A stretch of 64,000 bases of DNA from positions 186,001 to 250,000 of the forward strand of contig JAEXOO010000032.1 of assembly GCA_023439305.1 (NCBI GenBank). The letters are read 5' to 3'. How positions within the stretch are numbered: the first letter of the stretch is position 1; every line of letters starts with the position of its first letter. The notes beneath the pieces are model-generated. The model worked only from the letters and a program-made list of their open reading frames with translations. It was not told the origin of the DNA and did not search any database. A program made the translations under genes and the position numbers. Shown piece by piece: positions 40,707-48,824 of this stretch. The stretch comes from Pseudomonadota bacterium (lineage in GTDB: Bacteria > Pseudomonadota > Gammaproteobacteria > Burkholderiales > Burkholderiaceae_B).

Positions 40707-43319
40707 TTATGTTCGCGCGGCTCGAAGTGCCTTTTGCCGCTCTACAGTTGCCTTGCGCCAAGCCTCCAACCCTTCAATATCCGCACTCAGTTCATCGGGA
40801 TCAGGGACGGGAAGTCGTCCAACCCTCATGGCCGCGTCATGCTCAAATTTTGAGCATTTTGTCATCCCGTCGTAGATTTTTCGGTAGTCTTCGTCTGTCA
40901 CAGTGACGGCTTTGAGGAGCTGCGTCGAGACTCCTTCGCCAAAGCGCTGAATCGCACCGTTAAAGAGAACTTCTTCTACTGCACGTTCCCAAGAAAGACG
41001 AAGCTCTCCATAAGCGTCCGCAGTTAATGTACGGTGCGCATCCTCGTCGTTGCTATGCTGAGCCTGTTTTATATTCTGGAGCGCCACCCTCAACCGGCCG
41101 ATCCGCTCTTTCGTGCCGAGCACATCAAACGGCAGATCCTGAGAATGCACGCCGAAGCCAGCAGGAGTTCTTCGCAAGTAGCTCTTGGCCAAATCAGCCT
41201 TGGCTTCCGTCGCTTTCTGCTCCAGGATGCATAGAAAGTAGATGTCGTGCGTGAAAACAATCACCTGCCGCGTCAGGGCCTCTTTGGCGAGTCGTTCTGC
41301 CACCTCCCAACGACGACGGTGATCAAGTGATGAAACCGGGTCATCGAAGACGACGCCTCCACAACCCCTCGCCAGCTTGGTCTCAGCAAAGAACGATGCC
41401 AGAGCTATCGCACGTTGCTCACCTTCACTAAGAATTGCAGCGGGAGCACCTCCTCCGGGCAGCTCGAGAATCAGCTTGAACTTAGTACGCCCTTTTGGTG
41501 ACTCAGGCTTCATCACAATTTTCAGTTCGTGCACCTTTAGCTTTTTCAGCTCTTCGTTCAAGGCGTCTGCCACTTCTTGGCGAGCCATTGTGTTGGATAG
41601 CTCCGTACACTTCTTCGAAATTGCTGTGGTACCCATCCCACTGATGCATGTCTGGAGCTTTCGGCAATACTCGTGCTTCTCAATTGCTTCCAAAACCGCA
41701 ACCTTCACGTCGCCAAGCTTGCGCCGTGCATCCAGTTCTAGGTGCTCGGCGATCATGGCTGCTTTCGCCTTCTCGTCGGCGCTGTCCTCCAGAGCCTTGG
41801 CTTTTGTCTGCAATCCCACGGCTATGGTATCAAGGGAAGGTCTAGGGTCGTTCGCTAGGTCGGGCACTTCGTTCCAAGCCAACTTGGTGCCGGCAGCCAG
41901 ACGCACGGCAGCCTGGCGTGCCGTCAGGGAGGCTTGCATGGCGGCGCAAGCGGTGGCGGTGGCAGGGTCGAGTTCAAGCAATTCTTGCTGCAAGGCCTCT
42001 TCTAGTGCCAGATTTAGGGACGCTTGATGAATAATTTTGTAGCTGTCTTCTGCTGTCCTGCGGGTCTCTAGTGCTGCCTGTTCGGCCCGCTGCTTGATGA
42101 AAGTGTCGAACTGAACCAGCCGTTCCGAGCCTTCTGCGCCAAGCACATTCTGGCAGAGCGGGCATGCTGCCTCCTTTGGCAAATTCGGAAACACATGCTC
42201 AGCATGGGAAATGGCTGCAAATGCCCTCGCGGCTGCGAATAGCTCTTTCCATTCATCGCCCCCGGTACCGCTCAACTGTCCAGGCAGTGCCTTAAATCCA
42301 GCTGCTGCCAGGTCCGCGGCCTCGCGGGCGGTTTTTTGGTTGTTAATCAAGCCTCGAAGTTGGTCAAGCTTTTCCTTACTTACGATCTCGACGGCAGCAG
42401 AGATACGGTCCTTTAATCCGTTGAGTCTTAGGATTTGCTGTCTAAGCGTCTGAGCCTTCTGCTTGGGATCAGTCTCCGCCAAGATCTTTACCAAAACCTC
42501 AAGCCTTGCTCGCTCGATATCAGAGAGAGTGGCGAGGGCCTCGATGTCCTCCGGCTTAGTCTTCCCTGGAATGCCACCAAGCATCCTTGCAACAGCGGTC
42601 TGCCCGCCAGAAAGGGCCACGTATGCGGCGTTACTTGGTGCGTTGGCAAGCTTCTCTTCTGTGGCCCGTTTTTTCAGCTTGTCGCAAAGACTTACCAGGC
42701 CCTCAAGGATGTCCAAGCCGTACGGCGCATAGGCGAAGTCACCGTCGTTGTCGATGTAAGCACGAGCGCAGTGGCTATCAAAGATTGAGAAGTCTGCTAA
42801 TGCATCTGGGGACGGCTCCCCGTATACCCAGGCGAGGTCTGTAGGAACTCCGTCAATCAGTGTTTCAAATACGGCCTTTGCGGCACCGACGGTTTTCGGA
42901 TCGAGTTTCGCATCAGGTAAGATCCGTTCGCTACGATCTCGGGCTCTACATGCGTGTTTGAAAATACGTGAATATCCAGACTTGCCCGCGCCATTCTCAC
43001 CGTAAATGACGGTCAGTCCTGTCAAGGCAACTGGCAGCTTTCCGTCATTTGCTAGAGCATTTACGTTAGCAACATCTTTAATGCCAGCAATCTGAACCGA
43101 ACGTGTAGGGTCCGCGGACAATGCAACGTCAGCATCTTGCAGTGGCTTTGGGACTCTTCCCTCTGAATCAGCGATGCCGGCACTGCGCTTGGATAACGCG
43201 TAAAGATCATCAAGGTCGCGGTCCGATAAGGTACGAGTAATATATAAGCGCGCAACCGCATCTTGCTGCCATGCCGCTAGGCCTTTAGCCCAGACGTGGA
43301 TCTCTCGCAATATCGTCAC
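40707..43319 (-). CDS. RloC/PrrC-like AAA ATPase with coiled coil, CPLC hook and candidate RNase C terminus
   Basis: An 870-residue ABC/SMC-type ATPase of the AAA_13 group. Walker A GENGAGKS is at 107-114, the signature LSEGEQ at 630-635, Walker B VVFDDP at 656-661 with D-loop SSLDH, and the switch histidine is H691. Long helical stretches on both sides of residue 386 carry a CPLC pair (C386, C389) like a Rad50/RloC zinc hook. The C-terminal 150 residues hold R774-x3-E778 and H827, matching the Arg-x3-Glu...His set of PrrC/RloC anticodon nucleases (R320, E324, H356 in PrrC), although Glu-to-His spacing is longer here. Start is GTG at 43319. First gene of a pair with the TIR gene. The nuclease activity is inference. 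Confidence 0.85.
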   Translation of the reverse strand: MTILREIHVWAKGLAAWQQDAVARLYITRTLSDRDLDDLYALSKRSAGIADSEGRVPKPLQDADVALSADPTRSVQIAGIKDVANVNALANDGKLPVALTGLTVIYGENGAGKSGYSRIFKHACRARDRSERILPDAKLDPKTVGAAKAVFETLIDGVPTDLAWVYGEPSPDALADFSIFDSHCARAYIDNDGDFAYAPYGLDILEGLVSLCDKLKKRATEEKLANAPSNAAYVALSGGQTAVARMLGGIPGKTKPEDIEALATLSDIERARLEVLVKILAETDPKQKAQTLRQQILRLNGLKDRISAAVEIVSKEKLDQLRGLINNQKTAREAADLAAAGFKALPGQLSGTGGDEWKELFAAARAFAAISHAEHVFPNLPKEAACPLCQNVLGAEGSERLVQFDTFIKQRAEQAALETRRTAEDSYKIIHQASLNLALEEALQQELLELDPATATACAAMQASLTARQAAVRLAAGTKLAWNEVPDLANDPRPSLDTIAVGLQTKAKALEDSADEKAKAAMIAEHLELDARRKLGDVKVAVLEAIEKHEYCRKLQTCISGMGTTAISKKCTELSNTMARQEVADALNEELKKLKVHELKIVMKPESPKGRTKFKLILELPGGGAPAAILSEGEQRAIALASFFAETKLARGCGGVVFDDPVSSLDHRRRWEVAERLAKEALTRQVIVFTHDIYFLCILEQKATEAKADLAKSYLRRTPAGFGVHSQDLPFDVLGTKERIGRLRVALQNIKQAQHSNDEDAHRTLTADAYGELRLSWERAVEEVLFNGAIQRFGEGVSTQLLKAVTVTDEDYRKIYDGMTKCSKFEHDAAMRVGRLPVPDPDELSADIEGLEAWRKATVERQKALRAART

Positions 43320-43382
43320 AGCTCGTCTCGCAAGTAAATGAATTTACCGAAAAACTCGGTTATTCCTTTAGTTATGTCAGAA

Positions 43383-43456
43383 GGTATATCACGGTAACTA
43401 ATGTTTTCGCAAGTTACAGGGATTTTATCTGCTTTGCGTTGACCCTATCGTGATAT
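43383..43456 (-). promoter_or_regulatory. Putative promoter and nested operator-like repeats of the ATPase-TIR operon
   Basis: On the minus strand TTGCGA (43412-43407) and TATACC (43388-43383) stand 18 bp apart, a plausible promoter 64 nt before the GTG start. ATATCACG (43386-43393) faces CGTGATAT (43449-43456), and inside that GTAACT faces AGTTAC across 12 bp. Nested palindromes over a promoter suggest a bound regulator, but none is encoded in the pair. Confidence 0.45.
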
Positions 43457-43526
43457 CTCCCTGGGGAGATCGTTCCGGACATGCGAACGCCGAAATTCGA
43501 ATGTCTAATTGAGCATATGGATCAAT

Positions 43527-43550
43527 GGCGGCTTTTGGCCGAAAGCAGCC
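43527..43550. repeat. Right arm of the diverged inverted repeat
   Basis: Partner of 39580-39603 (19 of 24 positions when reverse-complemented). It is itself partly symmetric around TTGGCC. Together the arms enclose about 4 kb. Confidence 0.5.
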
Positions 43551-44092
43551 AGTCTAACTGAGCTTGCTACAGCAATGAGTTCTCAAACGCAGAAAAATGC
43601 CAAAAAAAAGCATTCTTGAAAATTGTATCCGTTCCATTTGGGGTTCGATGTTCGATCCGGTACTGAATTTGGTCGTTTTTCAGAGCTCAAAAATAAATGC
43701 TTCAAGATTAGAACTCAGCGGCGTTCGACATGGGAGGCGCGCACCTCAAACGGCTTGGTGCATTTTTATATCGAGATGCAGCATAAACCATCGGCTTAAG
43801 CCGCGTGTAGGACCGCGGTCCGCGTTAGCTGGATTTCACGCTGATCATGGTAAGTTTCAGCACGTTTTTGATTCGCAAAACCGATGCTCGGCACGCCGCC
43901 TGCATGGGGCTGCGAGGTCAGAAACACATTACCAAAAATTCATTGGCTGGGAATCCGGCGCCGTGCTACAACGGGCGCATCTCCCGCCAGGGTTTGCGCT
44001 GACCGGCGGCTTATCCGGCTTGCGGTCGGCCGGCTGCTATTCCTTGTCCCCATGATCTATCCGTCTATATTCCAGAGTCAGGAGCCAGGAGC

Positions 44093-45379
44093 ATGATTGC
44101 GACCAGCTCCGTCACGCATCGCATTCAGCTTGCCATGGGCCTGTCTCTGACGGTCATGGTGCTTGTGCTGGGCGCAGGTTCTTATCTGGCCTTCGGTTAC
44201 CTGAAGGATAAGGTGCTGGGCGAACAACTGGATGACGTCGCCGTCCAGATCCAGTCCCTGGGGCCTTCCCGCAGCGGAGTCCTGGTGCTGGAGCAGCCGC
44301 ATACGCATCTGGCCTGGTTCCTGGAGGCGGCGCAAGCCGATGGAAACCAAGGTCTTATCGGGGTGCCGCCTGAATTGGCCCAACTGGACCCGGGCGAGCA
44401 CGAGCTGAACTGGCAACAGCAGCAATGGCGGGTGCGGGTGCAGGATCTGGATTCGGGGCGCCTGATCATCGCAGCCAATTCGGAGTCCTTCCGGCAGCGC
44501 CAGACCGAATTTGGATTGCTGATTCTGGCGTGCATGGCGTTTTGCCTGCTGCTGGTCTGGTTGACGGCGGGGTATCTGGCGGCGTTGGCCTCGGGACCCA
44601 TCATCCGCCTAGTTACGCTGCTCAGTCAGCGCAGCGGCGAGCAGCATCAGTATCAGGTGGCCAACGACAATGAAATGGGGCGGCTCTTGAGCGCCTTCAA
44701 TGTCATGCAAAGCCGCCTGGAGGAAGAGCTGTACGAAGAGCGGGAAATGGCCCTGAACCTGGGGCATGAGCTGAATACGGCTTTGTGCGCCATTCGCAGC
44801 GAGGCTGAAATGCTCTTGTTGACGGGGCAGCAGGGCGGGCAGGCAAGACTGGAAAACATCATCCGCCAGGCCGATATTGCCGCTGCCGGATTGCAAAGCG
44901 CCCAGAATCTAGCGTCGATCGGCAGTTCGAACAAGCAGTCCTGCGGCTTGTCACGTTATGTGAATGACGCCTGGCATTCCTTGCCGGCGCGCTCTGGCGT
45001 CGGCCAGGCTCGATTTCGCAACGAAATTCCCGAATCCATGCGTATGAACCTGGATCCCTCCGCCTTGCTCGTCGTCATGCGCAACCTGTTGCAGAATGTG
45101 GTGGATCATGCGCAGGCGACCCAGGTGGTGGTCAGCTCCCCTGCGCCCAATACGCTCTTGTTTCGCGATGACGGCCAGGGCATCTGCGCCGAGCGCCTGG
45201 AGCGTCTATTCGAGCGCCATTACCACCAGGGTGGCCGGTCGTCGCCGCAGGCTGGAAGGCGCGGGCTGGGCCTGGATATCGTACGTCAGATCTGTCTCTA
45301 TCACGGCTGGACTTTGCAAGTACAGTCCGATACCCAGGGGCCACAGCGCGGCACGCGCTTTTATCTTGAGTTGGATTGA
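44093..45379 (+). CDS. Membrane sensor histidine kinase (first of two)
   Basis: A 428-residue kinase. Membrane helices at about 14-34 and 140-163 frame a periplasmic sensor of roughly 100 residues; a HAMP-like linker follows. The phosphoacceptor is H225 in NLGHELNTALCAI, lacking the usual Pro of HELRTPL. The ATPase part has an N box (RNLLQNVVDHA, 330-340), DDGQG at 359-363 and GLGL at 391-394. It closely resembles the kinase at 47550 in layout and in the H box and sensor end (both have PG-HE, then SG-L, then QR-x2-EFGL). No response regulator is directly next to it; the nearest is two genes away on the same strand. Confidence 0.88.
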   Translation: MIATSSVTHRIQLAMGLSLTVMVLVLGAGSYLAFGYLKDKVLGEQLDDVAVQIQSLGPSRSGVLVLEQPHTHLAWFLEAAQADGNQGLIGVPPELAQLDPGEHELNWQQQQWRVRVQDLDSGRLIIAANSESFRQRQTEFGLLILACMAFCLLLVWLTAGYLAALASGPIIRLVTLLSQRSGEQHQYQVANDNEMGRLLSAFNVMQSRLEEELYEEREMALNLGHELNTALCAIRSEAEMLLLTGQQGGQARLENIIRQADIAAAGLQSAQNLASIGSSNKQSCGLSRYVNDAWHSLPARSGVGQARFRNEIPESMRMNLDPSALLVVMRNLLQNVVDHAQATQVVVSSPAPNTLLFRDDGQGICAERLERLFERHYHQGGRSSPQAGRRGLGLDIVRQICLYHGWTLQVQSDTQGPQRGTRFYLELD

Positions 45380-45444
45380 GGCCGGGCGCGGCCATTTATT
45401 CAACGCGGTTTTTACGCTCGGATCATTACAGTGATGAGGTCAGT

Positions 45445-45466
45445 GGCGAGCCAGTTCCGGCTCGCC
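45445..45466 (+). other. Hairpin between the first kinase and the methyltransferase-like gene
   Basis: GGCGAGCC pairs perfectly with GGCTCGCC around AGTTCC. No T tract follows, so it is more likely a leader or mRNA-stability structure for the downstream gene than a terminator. Confidence 0.4.
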
Positions 45467-45489
45467 CCGCCTCTACACGAGATCTGATC

Positions 45490-46791
45490 ATGCATGGCGC
45501 TCCTTCTTTGGTGCAACGCAATTCACTGTTCTATATTTTGACCCAGGTCTTCGGGGTCACGCTGTTGCTGGCCTGGCTGGCCGCCTTGACCCAGCAGTGG
45601 GCGCCTGTGAACCCCTTGTTGCTGGCCGCCAGCCGCCCTGCGCACATGGCCCACGAAATGAAAGAAATGCAGGGGGTGCTGATGGGGCTGATGGCGGCCG
45701 CAGGGCTGGCGGTCGCCGTGTGGCAGATGCGGCGATTGTCCGGGCAGACCGGGGAGCCGGTCAGGAGCGCCTTGGTCATCGGCGCGGGTCTGTTTCTGGC
45801 CGCTCCGCTGCTGATCATGCTGTTGCAGTCGGCATCTGGTCTGGCAGGGCTGGCGACGCTGTATCGCTGGGTGCCCGAGTTGAGGCTGTTGCTGGATGTA
45901 GGCACGGTGGTGACGGTAGGGGCCGGCCTGCTGTATTTGTATTTTGCCGGCTGGGCCTTGAATCAACCGCGCCTTCGTTGGGCAGGTTTGTTGGCCGGCG
46001 TTCTGGGCGCCTTGATCCTCGGCCTGCTGGAGCCTGGGCAAGGCAATATCAATTTTGCTCGGGTGTTCAGTTCTCTGGCCGTGGTCTGGCTTCTGTGCAG
46101 CCTGGTGTTCTATCCCTTGATCGTGGCGCCGGGCCGCTGGTCTGCATCACATAGTGCGCGAGCCACCGTGGATCAGGCCTGGGAACATCTGGCGGTCATC
46201 CAGGTGCGCCGGCGTCGCACGCTGGGCATGATCGGGGGCTTAATGGCGGTGCTGCTGCCGTTTTTCTCCTCGGCCTGGGCAGCCGATTCCCTGGTCTTCC
46301 AATTCACGCGCATGGCCGGCCTGGCGCTGGTATTGCTGGCGGTACTGGGACGGTGTTGGTGCATGCTGTATCTGGGCGGGCATAAAGGCAGCAGCCTGAT
46401 ATCCCAAGGGCCTTATTCCATCAGCCGCAATCCGCTCTATGGTTTTTCCTTGTGCGCGGTGCTGGGTATGGGAGCGTTGTCGGGCAGTTTGCTGCTGGGG
46501 CCGATACTGGCCTTGTTTGTGTATGCTGTCTTCAATAATGTCATCGACGAAGAAGAAGTGTTGTTGACGAAGGTATTCGGCGCCGGCTATCAGGAGTACT
46601 GCGCGCGCGTTCCACGTTTTGGCCCGCGTCTGGGGCAATGGCGTAGTCCCGAAGAGCTGCCCGTGTCCATCAGCGGATTGGCTCGTACACTGCGCGATGC
46701 TCTGCCGTATTTTCTGATTTGGCCGGTATTTGCTCTGACTCAGTGGATGCAAGTCAATGGCTGGGTGCCCGTTCTCTTGCACCTGCCTTGA
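45490..46791 (+). CDS. Polytopic membrane protein with C-terminal isoprenylcysteine methyltransferase-like domain
   Basis: A 433-residue membrane protein with about ten hydrophobic segments. The C-terminal third reads like the PEMT/ICMT family: QGPYSISRNPLYGFSLCAVLG, then after two helices DEEEVLLTKVFGAGYQEYCARVPRF, where the NPLY and E-x8-Y-x2-Y elements are expected near the AdoMet site. The N-terminal two thirds is an unassigned multi-helix region. Bacterial members methylate lipids or unknown small substrates. Its place between a sensor kinase and a response regulator suggests a membrane-linked job in the same pathway. The ATG at 45490 is chosen because the longer frame starts in the previous gene's end. 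Confidence 0.7.
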   Translation: MHGAPSLVQRNSLFYILTQVFGVTLLLAWLAALTQQWAPVNPLLLAASRPAHMAHEMKEMQGVLMGLMAAAGLAVAVWQMRRLSGQTGEPVRSALVIGAGLFLAAPLLIMLLQSASGLAGLATLYRWVPELRLLLDVGTVVTVGAGLLYLYFAGWALNQPRLRWAGLLAGVLGALILGLLEPGQGNINFARVFSSLAVVWLLCSLVFYPLIVAPGRWSASHSARATVDQAWEHLAVIQVRRRRTLGMIGGLMAVLLPFFSSAWAADSLVFQFTRMAGLALVLLAVLGRCWCMLYLGGHKGSSLISQGPYSISRNPLYGFSLCAVLGMGALSGSLLLGPILALFVYAVFNNVIDEEEVLLTKVFGAGYQEYCARVPRFGPRLGQWRSPEELPVSISGLARTLRDALPYFLIWPVFALTQWMQVNGWVPVLLHLP

Positions 46792-46843
46792 GTCGTTCTT
46801 CGTTTGCCGCAAAGGCGGGTTTCCTCTATTGGAATGGATTGTC

Positions 46844-47545
46844 ATGCGTGTACTGATTGTTGAGAACGACATAACTATTGCCGAAAACCTCTATACCTAC
46901 CTGGAGTTGAAGGGGTTTGTGGTGGATGCGGCTTACGATGGCAATGGGGCGCTGGGCCTGCTGCAGGAACTGGATTTCGATGCCATGGTACTGGATCTGG
47001 GGCTGCCCGGCCTGGATGGCTTCGGTGTGTTGCAGGCCTTGCGCAAGTTGGGGCGTGCGCCCATTCCTATTCTGGTGCTCACGGCGCGCAGCCAGCTGGA
47101 GAGCAAGTTGACGGCGTTCGACCTGGGTGCGGACGACTATCTGGTCAAACCCTTTGCCCTGGCCGAAGTCGAGGCACGCCTGCGCGCTTTGTTGCGGCGC
47201 GGCCCATCGCAGGTGCAGAATGGGTCCTTGCGCTGGGGCTCGCTGGAATACAACCTGGATACCGCCCTGGTCAGCGTGGCGGGTCAGGATTTGCACCTCA
47301 GCTTCAAGACGCGTCAGGTGCTGGAGGCCTTGCTGCGCGAACCGGGCGCTATCATTACCCGTCGCGCGCTGGAGAAAACGCTTTGGCCGGAGGGGGCGCC
47401 GTCGCCCGAAGCTTTACGCAGCCAGATTCATCTGTTGCGCCGCGCGCTGGCCGAAGCGGGCGCGGGCAATATCGAGACCTTGCCGGGCCTGGGGTGGAGA
47501 CTTGAAAAGGAAAACGAAGATGTTCAGGGGGCTGAGAGCGCCTAG
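46844..47545 (+). CDS. OmpR-family response regulator
   Basis: A 233-residue regulator: receiver domain (RVLIVENDITIAENL) with phosphoacceptor D51 (MVLDLGLPG), T80 and K102 (DYLVKPF), then a winged-helix DNA-binding domain ending LETLPGLGWRLEKEN. The acidic pocket reads E7-N8 instead of the usual two acidic residues, which could alter Mg binding. The frame runs upstream to 46757, but 46844 gives the family start. The following kinase gene begins 4 nt after its stop, the typical pairing. Confidence 0.92.
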   Translation: MRVLIVENDITIAENLYTYLELKGFVVDAAYDGNGALGLLQELDFDAMVLDLGLPGLDGFGVLQALRKLGRAPIPILVLTARSQLESKLTAFDLGADDYLVKPFALAEVEARLRALLRRGPSQVQNGSLRWGSLEYNLDTALVSVAGQDLHLSFKTRQVLEALLREPGAIITRRALEKTLWPEGAPSPEALRSQIHLLRRALAEAGAGNIETLPGLGWRLEKENEDVQGAESA

Positions 47546-47549
47546 ATTC

Positions 47550-48824
47550 ATGAGTACGCTGACTCAGCGGGTATCCTGGGCGCTGACACTGATCGCCACG
47601 GTGCTCGTGGTGGTGGTGGGGACGCTGGCTTATGCCGCCTTCGCGCGCATGGAGGACGAAATGGTCAATGCCATGCTGATGTCCTACGCCAAGAATCCGA
47701 CCTTGTTACCGGACAGCGCTTATGACCGCAGCGAAGCGTTGGGCTCGGAACTGGACAGCTACTGGTTTGTTCAAGGGCAGTCCTTGACCGGCTTGCCGGC
47801 CTTTGCCCGCGTCCAGGAGCCGGGCCTGCACGAATTCCATCTGGAAGGGGAAACCTGGCACGTGTTGCGCCAGGACAGTCAGAGCGGCAGTCTGTACCTG
47901 GTCTACAGGGCGACGCCGCACGAGCAGCGGGTTCGGGAGTTCGGCCTGATTCTGGTGATTATCGGTGCGGTGGCCATTTTGCTGGTTTTCTTGTTTTCGC
48001 GCCAGGTGGCCAGGCGCACCGTGGCGCCCATGCAGATCCTGTCGCGGCATCTGGAAAACTGGGCGCCGGGCCGTTCAGGTTTGCCCGAGCGCCAGGACGA
48101 TGAAGCGGGACGCCTGATCCGGGCTTTCAATCGCATGCAGGAGCAGGTCGAGGAGTTGCTGACCCACGAACGCGAGTTTGCTGCCAATCTGGGGCACGAG
48201 TTACGCACCGGGCTGGCCGCCATACGCAGTGACTGCGAGTTATTACAGTTGCAGTTGCCGCAAGGGCCGGCGCAGCAGCGCCTGCAGCGCATGATGGTGC
48301 AGGCTGACTCGGTCTGTGCCAGTCTGGATGCGGCAGAAAGTCTGGCCTACACGGCCGAGCGGCATGTCCGCGAGGTCAATGTAGGAGAGCTGGCGCAGCA
48401 GACATGGCAAGCCGTGGCCTTGCTGGATGCGCGCAGCGCACAGGTGCGCTGGCATAATCATCTGCCGGATTCACTCCAGCGTCCCTTGGATCCGTATGCC
48501 TTGTCCATGTTGCTGCGGATTCTGATGCGCAATGCGGTCGATCATGCCGCACCCTGTGCTTTGCATCTTTCCTGGGAAGCGCCGGCCGTGCTGGTGCTGA
48601 CCGATGATGGTCCAGGAATCGCCGCGCAGGATCTGATTCTGATTTTCGAGCGGCATTTCAGCCGAGGGCGAGCCCTGCCGCCTGGGGGGCGAGATCAAGG
48701 CCATCGCGGCATAGGCCTTGCTCTGGCGCGTCAACTGGCCCTGGCCCAGGGCTGGAGCCTGACGGTGCAGCCCGGCGCGCACGGCGCGGGCTGCGTATTC
48801 CGACTGGATCTGGCGCCGGACTAG
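47550..48824 (+). CDS. Membrane sensor histidine kinase (second of two, partner of the OmpR regulator)
   Basis: A 424-residue kinase with helices at about 10-30 and 131-150 framing a periplasmic sensor, a HAMP domain, H216 in NLGHELRTGLAAIR, an N box (LRILMRNAVDHA), DDGPG and a GHRGIGL G2 loop. As in the other kinase, the Pro after HELRT is missing. The frame is open upstream; an ATG at 47520 would overlap the regulator by 26 nt and is an alternative start. The stop overlaps the stop of the convergent guaD by 3 nt, leaving no room for a terminator. Confidence 0.9.
   Translation: MSTLTQRVSWALTLIATVLVVVVGTLAYAAFARMEDEMVNAMLMSYAKNPTLLPDSAYDRSEALGSELDSYWFVQGQSLTGLPAFARVQEPGLHEFHLEGETWHVLRQDSQSGSLYLVYRATPHEQRVREFGLILVIIGAVAILLVFLFSRQVARRTVAPMQILSRHLENWAPGRSGLPERQDDEAGRLIRAFNRMQEQVEELLTHEREFAANLGHELRTGLAAIRSDCELLQLQLPQGPAQQRLQRMMVQADSVCASLDAAESLAYTAERHVREVNVGELAQQTWQAVALLDARSAQVRWHNHLPDSLQRPLDPYALSMLLRILMRNAVDHAAPCALHLSWEAPAVLVLTDDGPGIAAQDLILIFERHFSRGRALPPGGRDQGHRGIGLALARQLALAQGWSLTVQPGAHGAGCVFRLDLAPD

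Larger units (their letters stand above)
43320..44092. other. 773-nt non-coding spacer right of the ATPase gene
   Basis: AT-richer than the core. It contains the likely ATPase promoter and nested inverted repeats (43383-43456), a hairpin ATCTCCC-TG-GGGAGAT near 43454-43469, and the right arm of the flanking inverted repeat (43527-43550). A 152-codon open frame at 43597-44055 has no family features and odd composition, so it was not called. The last 100 nt probably hold the promoter of the sensor kinase gene. No tRNA or integrase remnant was recognised. Confidence 0.6.

Noticed and set aside
39643..43319. Assignment to Thoeris, Septu or PARIS
   Set aside because: No SIR2/ThsA, HNH or TOPRIM partner; the ATPase is of the PrrC/RloC-like type.
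43597..44055. 152-codon open frame on the plus strand
   Set aside because: No family features, uneven composition, no ribosome site; lies in a spacer with repeats and the next gene's promoter.
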